The notes under the pieces: model-generated
What the model was told of the DNA's origin: nothing
The model's database searches: none
Seen by the model: the letters and a program-made list of their open reading frames with translations, nothing else
Origin: Candidatus Krumholzibacteriia bacterium
GTDB lineage: Bacteria > Krumholzibacteriota > Krumholzibacteriia > LZORAL124-64-63
Assembly (NCBI GenBank): GCA_016744275.1
Contig: JADGEP010000179.1
Location: forward strand, 1 to 7,645
DNA length: 7,645 nucleotides
Direction: 5' to 3'
Shown here: positions 1-5,357 of the stretch, in pieces
Layout of the letters: every line of letters starts with the position of its first letter
Numbering within the stretch: position 1 is the stretch's first letter
Position numbers and translations under genes: made by a program

Positions 1-1
1 G

Positions 2-133
2 CCTGCGGGGACCCAGCGTGTGCAATGGTCTGGCGAGGACGACACAGGCCGCCGGGTGGCGAGCGGCGTCTATCATTGCCGGATCGTCAGCGGCGCGCAC
101 CGTGCCGAACGATCGATGATTCTCGTGAAGTAG
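2..133 (+). CDS. 3' end of a secreted/surface protein with a FlgD-Ig-like (type IX-like) C-terminal domain
   Basis: This is an open frame entering from the left edge (frame of base 2) and ending at TAG 131-133; 43 residues are visible. The tail contains W-S-G-E-D-D, then TGRRVASGVYHCRI, then a short basic strand ending MILVK. This matches the last beta strands of the FlgD Ig-like / T9SS type A-like C-terminal domains, whose usual pattern is W-(D/S)G-x-D-x-x-G-(R/K)-x-V-(A/P)-S-G-V-Y-x-(Y/C)-R-(L/I), then a basic M-x-L-(L/V)-(K/R) end. In FCB bacteria and related uncultured phyla such domains end large exported enzymes, adhesins or repeat proteins, and in some lineages they direct type IX secretion. 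The body of the protein lies outside the window, so its activity is unknown. Base use is GC-rich, and the stop comes right after the conserved final Lys, as expected for a true C-terminus. The identification rests on one short motif. Confidence 0.7.
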   Translation, partial: PAGTQRVQWSGEDDTGRRVASGVYHCRIVSGAHRAERSMILVK

Positions 134-254
134 CCCCAGCTGAGTGGCGGCAGGGAACAGCCGAATTGCTGGGCAGGACTGGATTTGAGCCGAGAACGCC
201 CCTCTCGCGGGGATCGGAGGGCTCGCCGCTTTCCGTTGCATTTTGCCCGATTTC

Positions 255-285
255 TTCTAAAGGCATCACGGGTCTCGTCGATAAT
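255..285 (+). promoter_or_regulatory. weak sigma-70-like promoter candidate before the 330 gene
   Basis: The gap 134-329 has no coding signal. The best promoter-like element in it is GATAAT at 280-285 (five of six matches to the -10 consensus), with only a poor -35 candidate, TTCTAA at 255-260, at a 19-base spacing. Transcription would start near 292, leaving a leader of about 38 bases to the ATG at 330. No convincing terminator for the upstream gene is visible; the G/C-rich inverted repeat around 190-217 lacks a T tract. Non-proteobacterial promoters may not follow this consensus, so the call is tentative. Confidence 0.2.
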
Positions 286-329
286 GACTCCAGTAAATCA
301 TTCGCGCCCCTTTTGTTCGGGAGCTGTCC

Positions 330-719
330 ATGTTGGAGTCTTCAAATCTGAGCGAAACGTTTCTGGAGCACCTCGTTGTTCACGAAGTGATCGATACGGA
401 GGCGGCAATGCTGGCTCTGAATGAGCAGCGCCGCCAGACGCCGCCCATAGGCCGCTTGGCCTTGACTGAAAAATGCCTCACCATGAAGCAGACATTTGAA
501 GTGCTGCGTTTGCAGGCTGACTCCGGTTTGCGTTTCGGCGAGCAGGCGGTGGCATTGGGGTACCTGGTCGAGGATCAAGTGGATGCATTGCTGCAGTTGC
601 AGCGGGATGTGAAGCCAGGCGTGGGATCGGTTCTCTTTGAGTTGGGCTTGGCCAAAAAAGGGGTGCTGCAGAAGTGCCGCCGTGCCTTCATGCGGGAACT
701 CGAAGCCGTGCTCACCTAG
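330..719 (+). CDS. small soluble protein of GspE-N/MshEN-like helical repeats, function unknown
   Basis: The 129-residue product has no signal peptide and no membrane segment. It reads as about four units of roughly 30 residues: 8-34 (FLEHLVVHEVIDTEAAMLAL), 40-62 (IGRLALTEKCLTMKQTFEVL), 68-91 (RFGEQAVALGYLVEDQVDAL) and 98-121 (GVGSVLFELGLAKKGVLQKC). Each follows the pattern 'hG-x-h-h-h...G/C-h-(T/V/A)-x-x-x-h-x-x-h-x-x-Q'. This is the pattern of the N-terminal domain of type II secretion/type IV pilus ATPases (GspE/PilB/MshE), which often reads LG-LL-V--G-IT--QL--AL--Q. Stand-alone versions occur in environmental bacteria, sometimes near chemotaxis or receiver proteins; in MshE a related fold binds c-di-GMP. 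The RLG-x(n)-Q details needed for nucleotide binding are not clearly kept, so ligand binding is not claimed. GGGAG at 319-323 lies six bases before the ATG and supports the start. An intrinsic terminator follows 24 bases after the stop. The gene seems to be monocistronic. Confidence 0.75.
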   Translation: MLESSNLSETFLEHLVVHEVIDTEAAMLALNEQRRQTPPIGRLALTEKCLTMKQTFEVLRLQADSGLRFGEQAVALGYLVEDQVDALLQLQRDVKPGVGSVLFELGLAKKGVLQKCRRAFMRELEAVLT

Positions 720-743
720 CTGGATTTTCTTTCCACGAATTGT

Positions 744-773
744 AAGGATCCTCTTGTCGGAGGGTCCTTTTTC
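744..773 (+). terminator. Rho-independent terminator (possible attenuator for the operon that follows)
   Basis: Arms 744-753 (AAGGATCCTC) and 760-769 (GAGGGTCCTT) form a 10-base-pair stem with one G-U pair. The loop is TTGTCG (754-759), and TTTTT (768-772) follows. It ends transcription of the 330-719 gene. Only 15 bases separate it from the ATG at 789, so the next operon has almost no room for its own promoter downstream of the hairpin. Confidence 0.85.
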
Positions 774-788
774 TGTTGAAATCACTCC

Positions 789-1526
789 ATGAACTCAAAT
801 TCACCCGATTCTCAGGATATGGGCGCCGAATCGCGACCCAAGCAGGGGCTGGTCCGCACTTTTGCCGGACCCGCCCTGGGCATTGTCGCGTTGATCCTGC
901 TGGGACGCCTGGCCGGCGGGCACTGGCCCGAGATCGAGGCGCGGGTGGGCGAAATGGGCTCGTTGGGGTACCTGGTTTTTGTCGCGGCCTGGATCGTACT
1001 GGCCAGCGCTTGTTTTCCGGTCAGCGTTTTGGGCTTTTCGGCAGGGGCACTGTTTGGACTATCTCTGGGTGTTGGGTTGGTTTTTACCGCGGCGATGTTG
1101 GCGGCGACGGTCATGTTTGGCTTGGGAAGAGGGCTGTTGCGGGGCCGTATCCGCCGATTGATCGCCACCCGCCCCAAACTTAAGGCCATCGACCGCCTGG
1201 CGGGCGAAAAAGCGCTGCGATTGAATATTTTGACCCGCCTTTCGCCCTTGAACTACGGGCTGGCGTGTTACACTCTGGCTGCTGGCCGCACCAATCTGCA
1301 GGCCTACCTTTTGGGCAACATCGCGACTTTGCCGAGTATGGTATTGCAGGTTTGGCTGGGCACCTTGGCGGTGCAGACGGGCAAGTCCGTCACGGGCGAC
1401 GGCATGTCGCCCCGCAACCTGGCCATGATGGCCGCGGGGTTGGTATTTGTGGCAGTGCTGTTGTGGCAAATTGGGCGCATGATCAAGCAGGCTGTGGCCG
1501 AAGCGGAGCACGATGACCTCTCCTGA
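789..1526 (+). CDS. TVP38/TMEM64 family membrane protein (VTT/DedA-like domain)
   Basis: This is a 245-residue integral inner-membrane protein. Hydrophobic segments lie near 26-42, 60-80, 82-115, 155-195 (with a re-entrant character) and 211-228. The VTT core is recognisable: FPVSVLGFSAGALFG at 76-90, a glycine-rich helix to about 116, then the basic stretch 118-134. The hallmark LTRLSPLNYGLACY at 148-161 follows, with the AYLLGNIATLPSMVLQVWLGT-like region around 172-192. The family (PF09335) includes bacterial DedA/YdjX-type proteins and eukaryotic VMP1/TMEM41B, which act in lipid scrambling and membrane homeostasis; the substrate here is not predictable. An in-frame TGA at 777-779 limits the start to ATG 789. 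No good Shine-Dalgarno precedes it, because the nearest GGAGG (759-763) is too far away and sits inside the terminator hairpin. The 3' end overlaps the next gene by 14 bases, suggesting translational coupling. Confidence 0.88.
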   Translation: MNSNSPDSQDMGAESRPKQGLVRTFAGPALGIVALILLGRLAGGHWPEIEARVGEMGSLGYLVFVAAWIVLASACFPVSVLGFSAGALFGLSLGVGLVFTAAMLAATVMFGLGRGLLRGRIRRLIATRPKLKAIDRLAGEKALRLNILTRLSPLNYGLACYTLAAGRTNLQAYLLGNIATLPSMVLQVWLGTLAVQTGKSVTGDGMSPRNLAMMAAGLVFVAVLLWQIGRMIKQAVAEAEHDDLS

Positions 1527-2103
1527 GAAATCCAACATCATCACGTTTCCCGGTGGACCCGGAACCATTGGCGCCTTGGAATTGCGGATCGATTTGGTGC
1601 TCATGCCAGCGCCGGTCTGGCGCAAATTGCTGGTGCCCGCGCGGATGAATTTCTGGGAATTGCATGTGGCGCTGCAGGACGTCATGGGATGGGACGATTG
1701 CCACCTGCACCAGTTCAGTGTGGATGATCCGCGCTCGGGGCAGCGGCTGCGATTTGGCATTCCGGATGAAAGCGGCTTCCACGGTGTGCACGACATCCTG
1801 GCGGGATGGGAGTATCCCATAGCGCCTTACCTGTCGCTGGGCGGGCACCCGGCGTTGTACACCTACGACTTCGGCGACAACTGGCAACACGAGATCAATC
1901 TGGAAGGTGTTGCGGACGACAGCGAAGGCCTCGTTTTGCCCAAGTGCCTTGAGGGGCAGGGCCAGTGCCCGCCCGAAGACAGCGGCGGACCGGCCATGTG
2001 CGCGTCCTTGATTGATCGCGATGCCGAAGATGATTTTGACCCGGACAGCATCCTGTTCGACAACCCGCGCCTGCGTTGGCAACGCGCCTTTGGACGAGAC
2101 TGA
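1513..2103 (+). CDS. plasmid pRiA4b ORF-3-like family protein (PRiA4_ORF3)
   Basis: This is a 196-residue soluble protein. The family hallmarks occur in order: a beta strand with P-x-P-V-W-R-K (32-38), helix NFWELHVALQDVMGWDDCHL (46-65) running into HQF, strand/turn YTYDFGDNWQHEI (116-128), and CLEGQGQCPPED (145-156) followed by SGGP. W36, the GWDD-x-HLH-x-F block (59-68), YDFGD-x-W-x-H (118-126) and CPPED are the conserved positions of PF07929. The biochemical role of the family is unknown; it occurs widely on plasmids and chromosomes, sometimes fused to SEC-C or other domains. Two details are unusual. There is a ~20-residue leader before the domain. The C-terminal part is also compact: the usual helix carrying the 'G-Y-x-x-(F/L)-L-x-x-(L/I)-x-(D/N)-P-x-H' pattern is replaced by a short acidic DRDAEDDFDPDS segment (168-179). 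It starts inside the preceding gene and ends 4 bases before the next ATG. Confidence 0.88.
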   Translation: MTSPEKSNIITFPGGPGTIGALELRIDLVLMPAPVWRKLLVPARMNFWELHVALQDVMGWDDCHLHQFSVDDPRSGQRLRFGIPDESGFHGVHDILAGWEYPIAPYLSLGGHPALYTYDFGDNWQHEINLEGVADDSEGLVLPKCLEGQGQCPPEDSGGPAMCASLIDRDAEDDFDPDSILFDNPRLRWQRAFGRD

Positions 2104-2107
2104 AACC

Positions 2108-3718
2108 ATGCTTTCTCCGCTCACCATTGTTTTGTTTTTGGCGGCCCTGGGCGGACTGGTATTTGGCCTGTACCAACGCCAGCGAAGCCAGCGCATTCAA
2201 CAAGAGCTGCAGGCTGAAATATCGACGCAGAGCCGTGCACTGGGCGACCTCAATGACCGCATTCGGCGGGGACTCGACGGCATGGGCGCGGCCCTTTGGG
2301 AGTGGGATCTCACTGACGATACGATCTACACTTCCGACCTTTTTCTGGAGATCACCCAGTACGCCAAGGATGAATTTGGCCGCGAGGCGGCGCACTTCTT
2401 TGAGTGTTTTCATCCGGATGAACGGTCAGAAATTCAACGCGAGTTTCGTGAGTACCTGAACCATAAGACGGCCCAGTGTTCGGCCGAGGTACGCTTCCGG
2501 TGCAGCGACGGGCATTACGTCTGGATGCATTTGCGGGCCGTCGGGGCCTGGGACGAATACGGCGAGGCCACTTCATTGGTTGGTTCGTTTTCGGACATCA
2601 CCAGCAAGATGGAGGCGGAGGAGGAACGCGACCGCCTGTTTAATCTGTCGACTGATATGCTTTCGGTAGGCGGTTTTGATCAATTTCAGCAGCAAATCAA
2701 TCCGGCCTGGGTGCGGGTCCTGGGTTGGTCTCGTGACGAAATGATGGGGCACCCCATCCTGCACTTTATTCATCCGGACGATCAGAAGGTATCCAGTGAA
2801 GCCTGGGACCTGCTGAAGGAAGGCACGCCCATTGAGGGGTTGGAGAACCGTTTCCGTTGCCGGGACGGGTCGTTTCGCTGGTTATCCTGGAGCTCATTTC
2901 CCTATGCGGATCGGCAGTTGGTTTTTTCGGTGGTGCGGGATATCACGGTGCAGAAAAAATCCGAACATCAGTTGTTGGAATACCAAAACCGTTTGCGCTC
3001 GCTGAGCAACCAACTCTCGCTGGTTGAAGACCGGCAGCGGCGCGAATTGGCTTCGGCGATTCACGACGGCTTGGCCCAACAGCTGTTTGGAATTCGGGCC
3101 CAGATGGTGCTCCTGAAATATCCGGAAAAAGTGCCCAACCTGCAGGAAGTCGTGGTCCAGATCATTCAGATTCTGGACGATACGATGAGTGACGCGCGCA
3201 GCCTCAGCTTTGAACTTTTCCCACCCGTGCTGTATGAGGTTGGCCTGGAAGCGGCCATCGTCTGGTTGGCCCACAGTTTTGGCGAGCGCACCGGATTGGC
3301 CTGCACTTCTAGTCGCGAAGGCGAAGGCGAAGAACTGCCTGAGGATTTGCGCAGCATGGCGTACCAATGCGTGCGCGAATTGTTGGCCAACGTGAATAAG
3401 CACGCCCAGGCCCAAAAGGTGGAAATCACGCTGAACTATGTGAACCAGTTCCTGACCATTCTCGTGGAAGACGACGGGCTCGGCTTCGATGTTCGGGTGC
3501 AGGAGCGGCCCACTGGCGTGACCGATTCAACCAGCGGGTTTGGCTTGTTCAGCATTCGTGAACGCTTGCGTTCCGTGGATGGCCGTATGTTGGTGGATTC
3601 CAAACCCGGCCAGGGCACGCGCATTTTTCTTTCCTTTCCCCATGCCGGTAGTGGCCACGTGACGCCACCGGTCAGTGATGATGATCTGAACCAGGACGTC
3701 GACTTCTCTCATGGGTGA
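2108..3718 (+). CDS. membrane-anchored double-PAS sensor histidine kinase (HisKA_3/NarX-LiaS type)
   Basis: The 536-residue product has one N-terminal membrane helix (about 3-22) followed by a basic QRQRSQR stretch and a coiled coil to ~55. PAS domain 1 (~57-165) and PAS domain 2 (~175-280) come next, both with the PAC-type 'F-R-C-(S/R)-DG-x-(Y/F)-x-W' ending. The HisKA_3 dimerisation helix (~305-375) carries His319 in AIHDGLAQQ. The HATPase_c domain (~415-515) has the N box E424/N428, DGLG at 456-459 and GFGLFSIRERL at 477-487. D320 and Q324 give the DxxxQ motif that in this family supports phosphatase activity on the partner regulator, so a bifunctional kinase is likely. A LuxR/NarL-type response regulator is the expected partner, but none lies in the window. 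With almost no periplasmic part, the signal is probably sensed in the cytoplasm or membrane through the PAS domains. The frame is open further upstream to a TTG at 2012, but that would overlap the previous gene by 92 bases. ATG 2108, four bases after the previous stop, is preferred. Confidence 0.9.
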   Translation: MLSPLTIVLFLAALGGLVFGLYQRQRSQRIQQELQAEISTQSRALGDLNDRIRRGLDGMGAALWEWDLTDDTIYTSDLFLEITQYAKDEFGREAAHFFECFHPDERSEIQREFREYLNHKTAQCSAEVRFRCSDGHYVWMHLRAVGAWDEYGEATSLVGSFSDITSKMEAEEERDRLFNLSTDMLSVGGFDQFQQQINPAWVRVLGWSRDEMMGHPILHFIHPDDQKVSSEAWDLLKEGTPIEGLENRFRCRDGSFRWLSWSSFPYADRQLVFSVVRDITVQKKSEHQLLEYQNRLRSLSNQLSLVEDRQRRELASAIHDGLAQQLFGIRAQMVLLKYPEKVPNLQEVVVQIIQILDDTMSDARSLSFELFPPVLYEVGLEAAIVWLAHSFGERTGLACTSSREGEGEELPEDLRSMAYQCVRELLANVNKHAQAQKVEITLNYVNQFLTILVEDDGLGFDVRVQERPTGVTDSTSGFGLFSIRERLRSVDGRMLVDSKPGQGTRIFLSFPHAGSGHVTPPVSDDDLNQDVDFSHG

Positions 3719-4592
3719 GATTTACGCGCTGGTGGCGGCTTTGGTGTGGGCCGGTGCGGTTATTCTTTTCCGCAAGTCTGGCGAGTCGGTGCCACCCTTG
3801 GCGCTTAACCTGTTTCGGGTGGGCGTTTCATGCCTTCTTTTTACGGCACTGATGGTCGGCACTGGGCGGCCCCTTTTTGGGGTGGCGCCGTTGCAGGACT
3901 ACCTCATTCTGATGGCCAGTGGCATCATTGCCATCGCCCTGAGCGACACCTTGTTTCACATGTGTTTGAACCGGGTGGGCGCCGGGATCAACGCCATTGT
4001 CGATACTCTCTATTCCCCATTTATCATCATTTGCGCATGGGTGATGCTGGGTGAACGGCTGGGCCCGTGGCAAATCGCGGGCATGGCCCTGATTGTCGGT
4101 GGCGTGCTGGTCACAACCCAGGCAACGCCGCCGGCAGGCGTGCAACGCCGCGAGTTGATCACTGGAATTCTGATGGGCGTGGGGGCCATGGCGAGTCTCA
4201 GCTTTGGTATTGTCCTGGCCAAGCCGGTTCTCAATCACAGTGACGTCATTTGGGCCACTTCTGTGCGCCAATTCGGCAGCCTTTTGGTGATGGTTCCGAT
4301 CACGTTGATGCATCCGCGCCGCCGCCAGTTCTGGTCGGTTTTTAGGCCTCAACGGACTTGGAGGCTGACGGTGCCCGGCACGTTCATGGGGTCATTTCTG
4401 GCGCTGATGTTCTGGATCGCGGGCATGAAGCACACCCAGGCCGGAACAGCAGCGATCCTGAATCAGACCAGCACCATCTATATATTGATTCTGGCGGCGG
4501 TGTTTCTCAAAGAGCCGTTCTCGTGGCGGCGTGGGTTGGCCGCGACCTTGGCCTTGGGTGGCATTGTGATGGTGATTTGGCCCACATTGTAG
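3711..4592 (+). CDS. EamA/DMT superfamily transporter
   Basis: This is a 293-residue inner-membrane protein of ten predicted helices in two tandem EamA repeats. Repeat 1 (about 2-136) begins GEIYALVAALVWAGAVILFR and has the helix-4/5 signature NAIVDTLYSPFIIICAWVML followed by GERL (113-116). Repeat 2 (about 149-290) has the matching AAILNQTSTIYILILAAVFL followed by KEPF (267-270). The acidic residue after helix 4 of each repeat (E115 and E268) is the usual DMT landmark. Family members export or import metabolites, amino acids or drugs, and the substrate cannot be read from sequence. Length and topology are normal. The ATG lies within the last codons of the histidine kinase gene (overlap 8 bases) with no Shine-Dalgarno of its own, which suggests translation by coupling. 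It is the last gene of the 789-4592 run. No clear intrinsic terminator follows it. Confidence 0.92.
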   Translation: MGEIYALVAALVWAGAVILFRKSGESVPPLALNLFRVGVSCLLFTALMVGTGRPLFGVAPLQDYLILMASGIIAIALSDTLFHMCLNRVGAGINAIVDTLYSPFIIICAWVMLGERLGPWQIAGMALIVGGVLVTTQATPPAGVQRRELITGILMGVGAMASLSFGIVLAKPVLNHSDVIWATSVRQFGSLLVMVPITLMHPRRRQFWSVFRPQRTWRLTVPGTFMGSFLALMFWIAGMKHTQAGTAAILNQTSTIYILILAAVFLKEPFSWRRGLAATLALGGIVMVIWPTL

Positions 4593-4638
4593 GCGCTTCC
4601 CGAGATTTATGGAAAATGTGAGTCAAATCTAAAAAAAG

Positions 4639-4667
4639 TTGGATATTTATGCAACAGTTGTTATATA
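4639..4667 (+). promoter_or_regulatory. probable promoter of the tetR-efflux operon
   Basis: The 129-base gap before the tetR gene contains an AT-rich block unlike its surroundings. TTGGAT (4639-4644) and TATATA (4662-4667) are separated by 17 bases, matching the -35 and -10 hexamers at three and four of six positions. The leader to ATG 4722 would be about 48 bases. AAAGG at 4711-4715, six bases before the ATG, is the ribosome binding site. The -10 element lies inside the palindrome at 4659-4670, as expected for a repressor-controlled promoter. Confidence 0.45.
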
Positions 4668-4670
4668 ACA
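4659..4670. promoter_or_regulatory. perfect 12-base palindrome over the -10 region, candidate TetR operator
   Basis: TGTTATATAACA is its own reverse complement; one mismatched pair beyond it, G4657 and C4672 would also pair. TetR-family dimers bind short inverted repeats that commonly overlap their own promoter. The position, 52 bases before the repressor start and covering the predicted -10 element, fits autoregulation. Binding is inferred from position and symmetry only. Confidence 0.45.
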
Positions 4671-4721
4671 CCCGTAATGTCGTCTGACCTGAATCTCACT
4701 CATTGAATTTAAAGGCTGCAA

Positions 4722-5357
4722 ATGGTGCGCAAAACGGTATTCACGAGGCAGGACATCGTCCAGGCCGGTGTGCAGGTGGTTGAAAACGAAGAACTGTCTG
4801 GGCTCAGCGCCCGGCGCGTCGCGGACGAAATGGGCGCTTCAACCGCGCCGGTGTACAGCAATTTTGCCAATATGGACGAGTTGGCCATTGCCGTGAAAAG
4901 AATGGTCGCCGAAGAATTGCTGGAATTCACGCAGCGCGATTATACCGCTGACCGTTTTCTTAATATCGGCATCGGCGTGCTCGAGTTTGCCCGCCAAAAG
5001 CCCAGCCTGTATCGGGCGATTTTTTTGCAAGATTCCAGCAAATGTGAAGCCGGTCCTCGGGTGATGGCCCAGTTGGCCAGCCGGATGGAAGGCATGGCAG
5101 GCCTGGGGGAACTGCCCCAATCCGAACGACTGATGCTTCTGCACCAGATGAGTATCTTTACCCACGGCCTGGCCGCGAGGATCTGCTCGGGAATGGTGAA
5201 GCACTTCACATTCGAGGACTTGATTCTGATTCTGGAGGACGCTGGTGCCGGGATGATTCACTATGCGATGTCTCAACCGGAAAGAAGCGCAAATCATCAG
5301 GCATTGATCCAATCTCTCATGGACGAAAACCCAAAGGAAGTAGCAGGAGATGAATAG
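4722..5357 (+). CDS. TetR/AcrR family transcriptional repressor, likely controlling the efflux genes
   Basis: The 211-residue product has an N-terminal helix-turn-helix domain (about 7-54): FTRQDIVQAGVQVVENEEL, then LSARRVADEMGASTAPVYSN with F48 and the MDEL ending. V44-Y45-x-x-F48 is the recognition-helix end typical of the family. The C-terminal ligand and dimerisation half includes FARQKPSLYRAIFL (89-102) and FTHGLAARI (146-154), which resemble the TetR_C_33/WHG-type domains. The inducer is unknown. The stop overlaps the start of the TolC-type gene by 8 bases, so repressor and efflux genes are one operon. A palindrome over the upstream promoter suggests negative autoregulation relieved by a substrate of the pump. 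Length is normal, and AAAGG six bases before the ATG supports this start. Confidence 0.92.
   Translation: MVRKTVFTRQDIVQAGVQVVENEELSGLSARRVADEMGASTAPVYSNFANMDELAIAVKRMVAEELLEFTQRDYTADRFLNIGIGVLEFARQKPSLYRAIFLQDSSKCEAGPRVMAQLASRMEGMAGLGELPQSERLMLLHQMSIFTHGLAARICSGMVKHFTFEDLILILEDAGAGMIHYAMSQPERSANHQALIQSLMDENPKEVAGDE

Noticed and set aside
190..217. G/C-rich imperfect hairpin (CCCC/GGGG core) downstream of the left-edge gene
   Set aside because: The core is four pairs with an interrupted outer stem and no T tract. It is not convincing as a terminator.
25..424. Overlapping + strand frames at 25-351 and 185-424
   Set aside because: They are rich in Arg, Ser and Pro, show no domain pattern, and conflict with the FlgD-Ig-like tail frame and with the better supported 330 gene.
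342..785. 147-residue minus-strand frame opposite the 330 gene
   Set aside because: It mirrors the 330-719 gene and its terminator, and the translation shows no family features. It is a shadow of the real frame.
776..1183. TTG-started frame with GGAGG well placed upstream, overlapping the VTT gene
   Set aside because: The translation is Gly/Arg-rich without family features and is out of frame with the unmistakable VTT protein. The GGAGG belongs to the terminator hairpin.
2012..2107. Upstream extension of the histidine kinase to TTG 2012
   Set aside because: It would add 32 residues without any signal or domain, overlap the PRiA4_ORF3 gene by 92 bases and place the membrane helix inside the protein. 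ATG 2108 is better.
1059..2196. Long minus-strand frames (253 and 237 residues) across the VTT and PRiA4_ORF3 genes
   Set aside because: The opposite strand carries clear conserved families over the same bases. Long antisense frames are common in GC-rich coding DNA.
4603..4630. Inverted repeat AGATTT/AAATCT with a 16-base loop after the EamA gene
   Set aside because: The stem is only six weak pairs and is followed by an A run rather than a T run on the coding strand, so it is not a credible + strand terminator. Its role, if any, is unclear.
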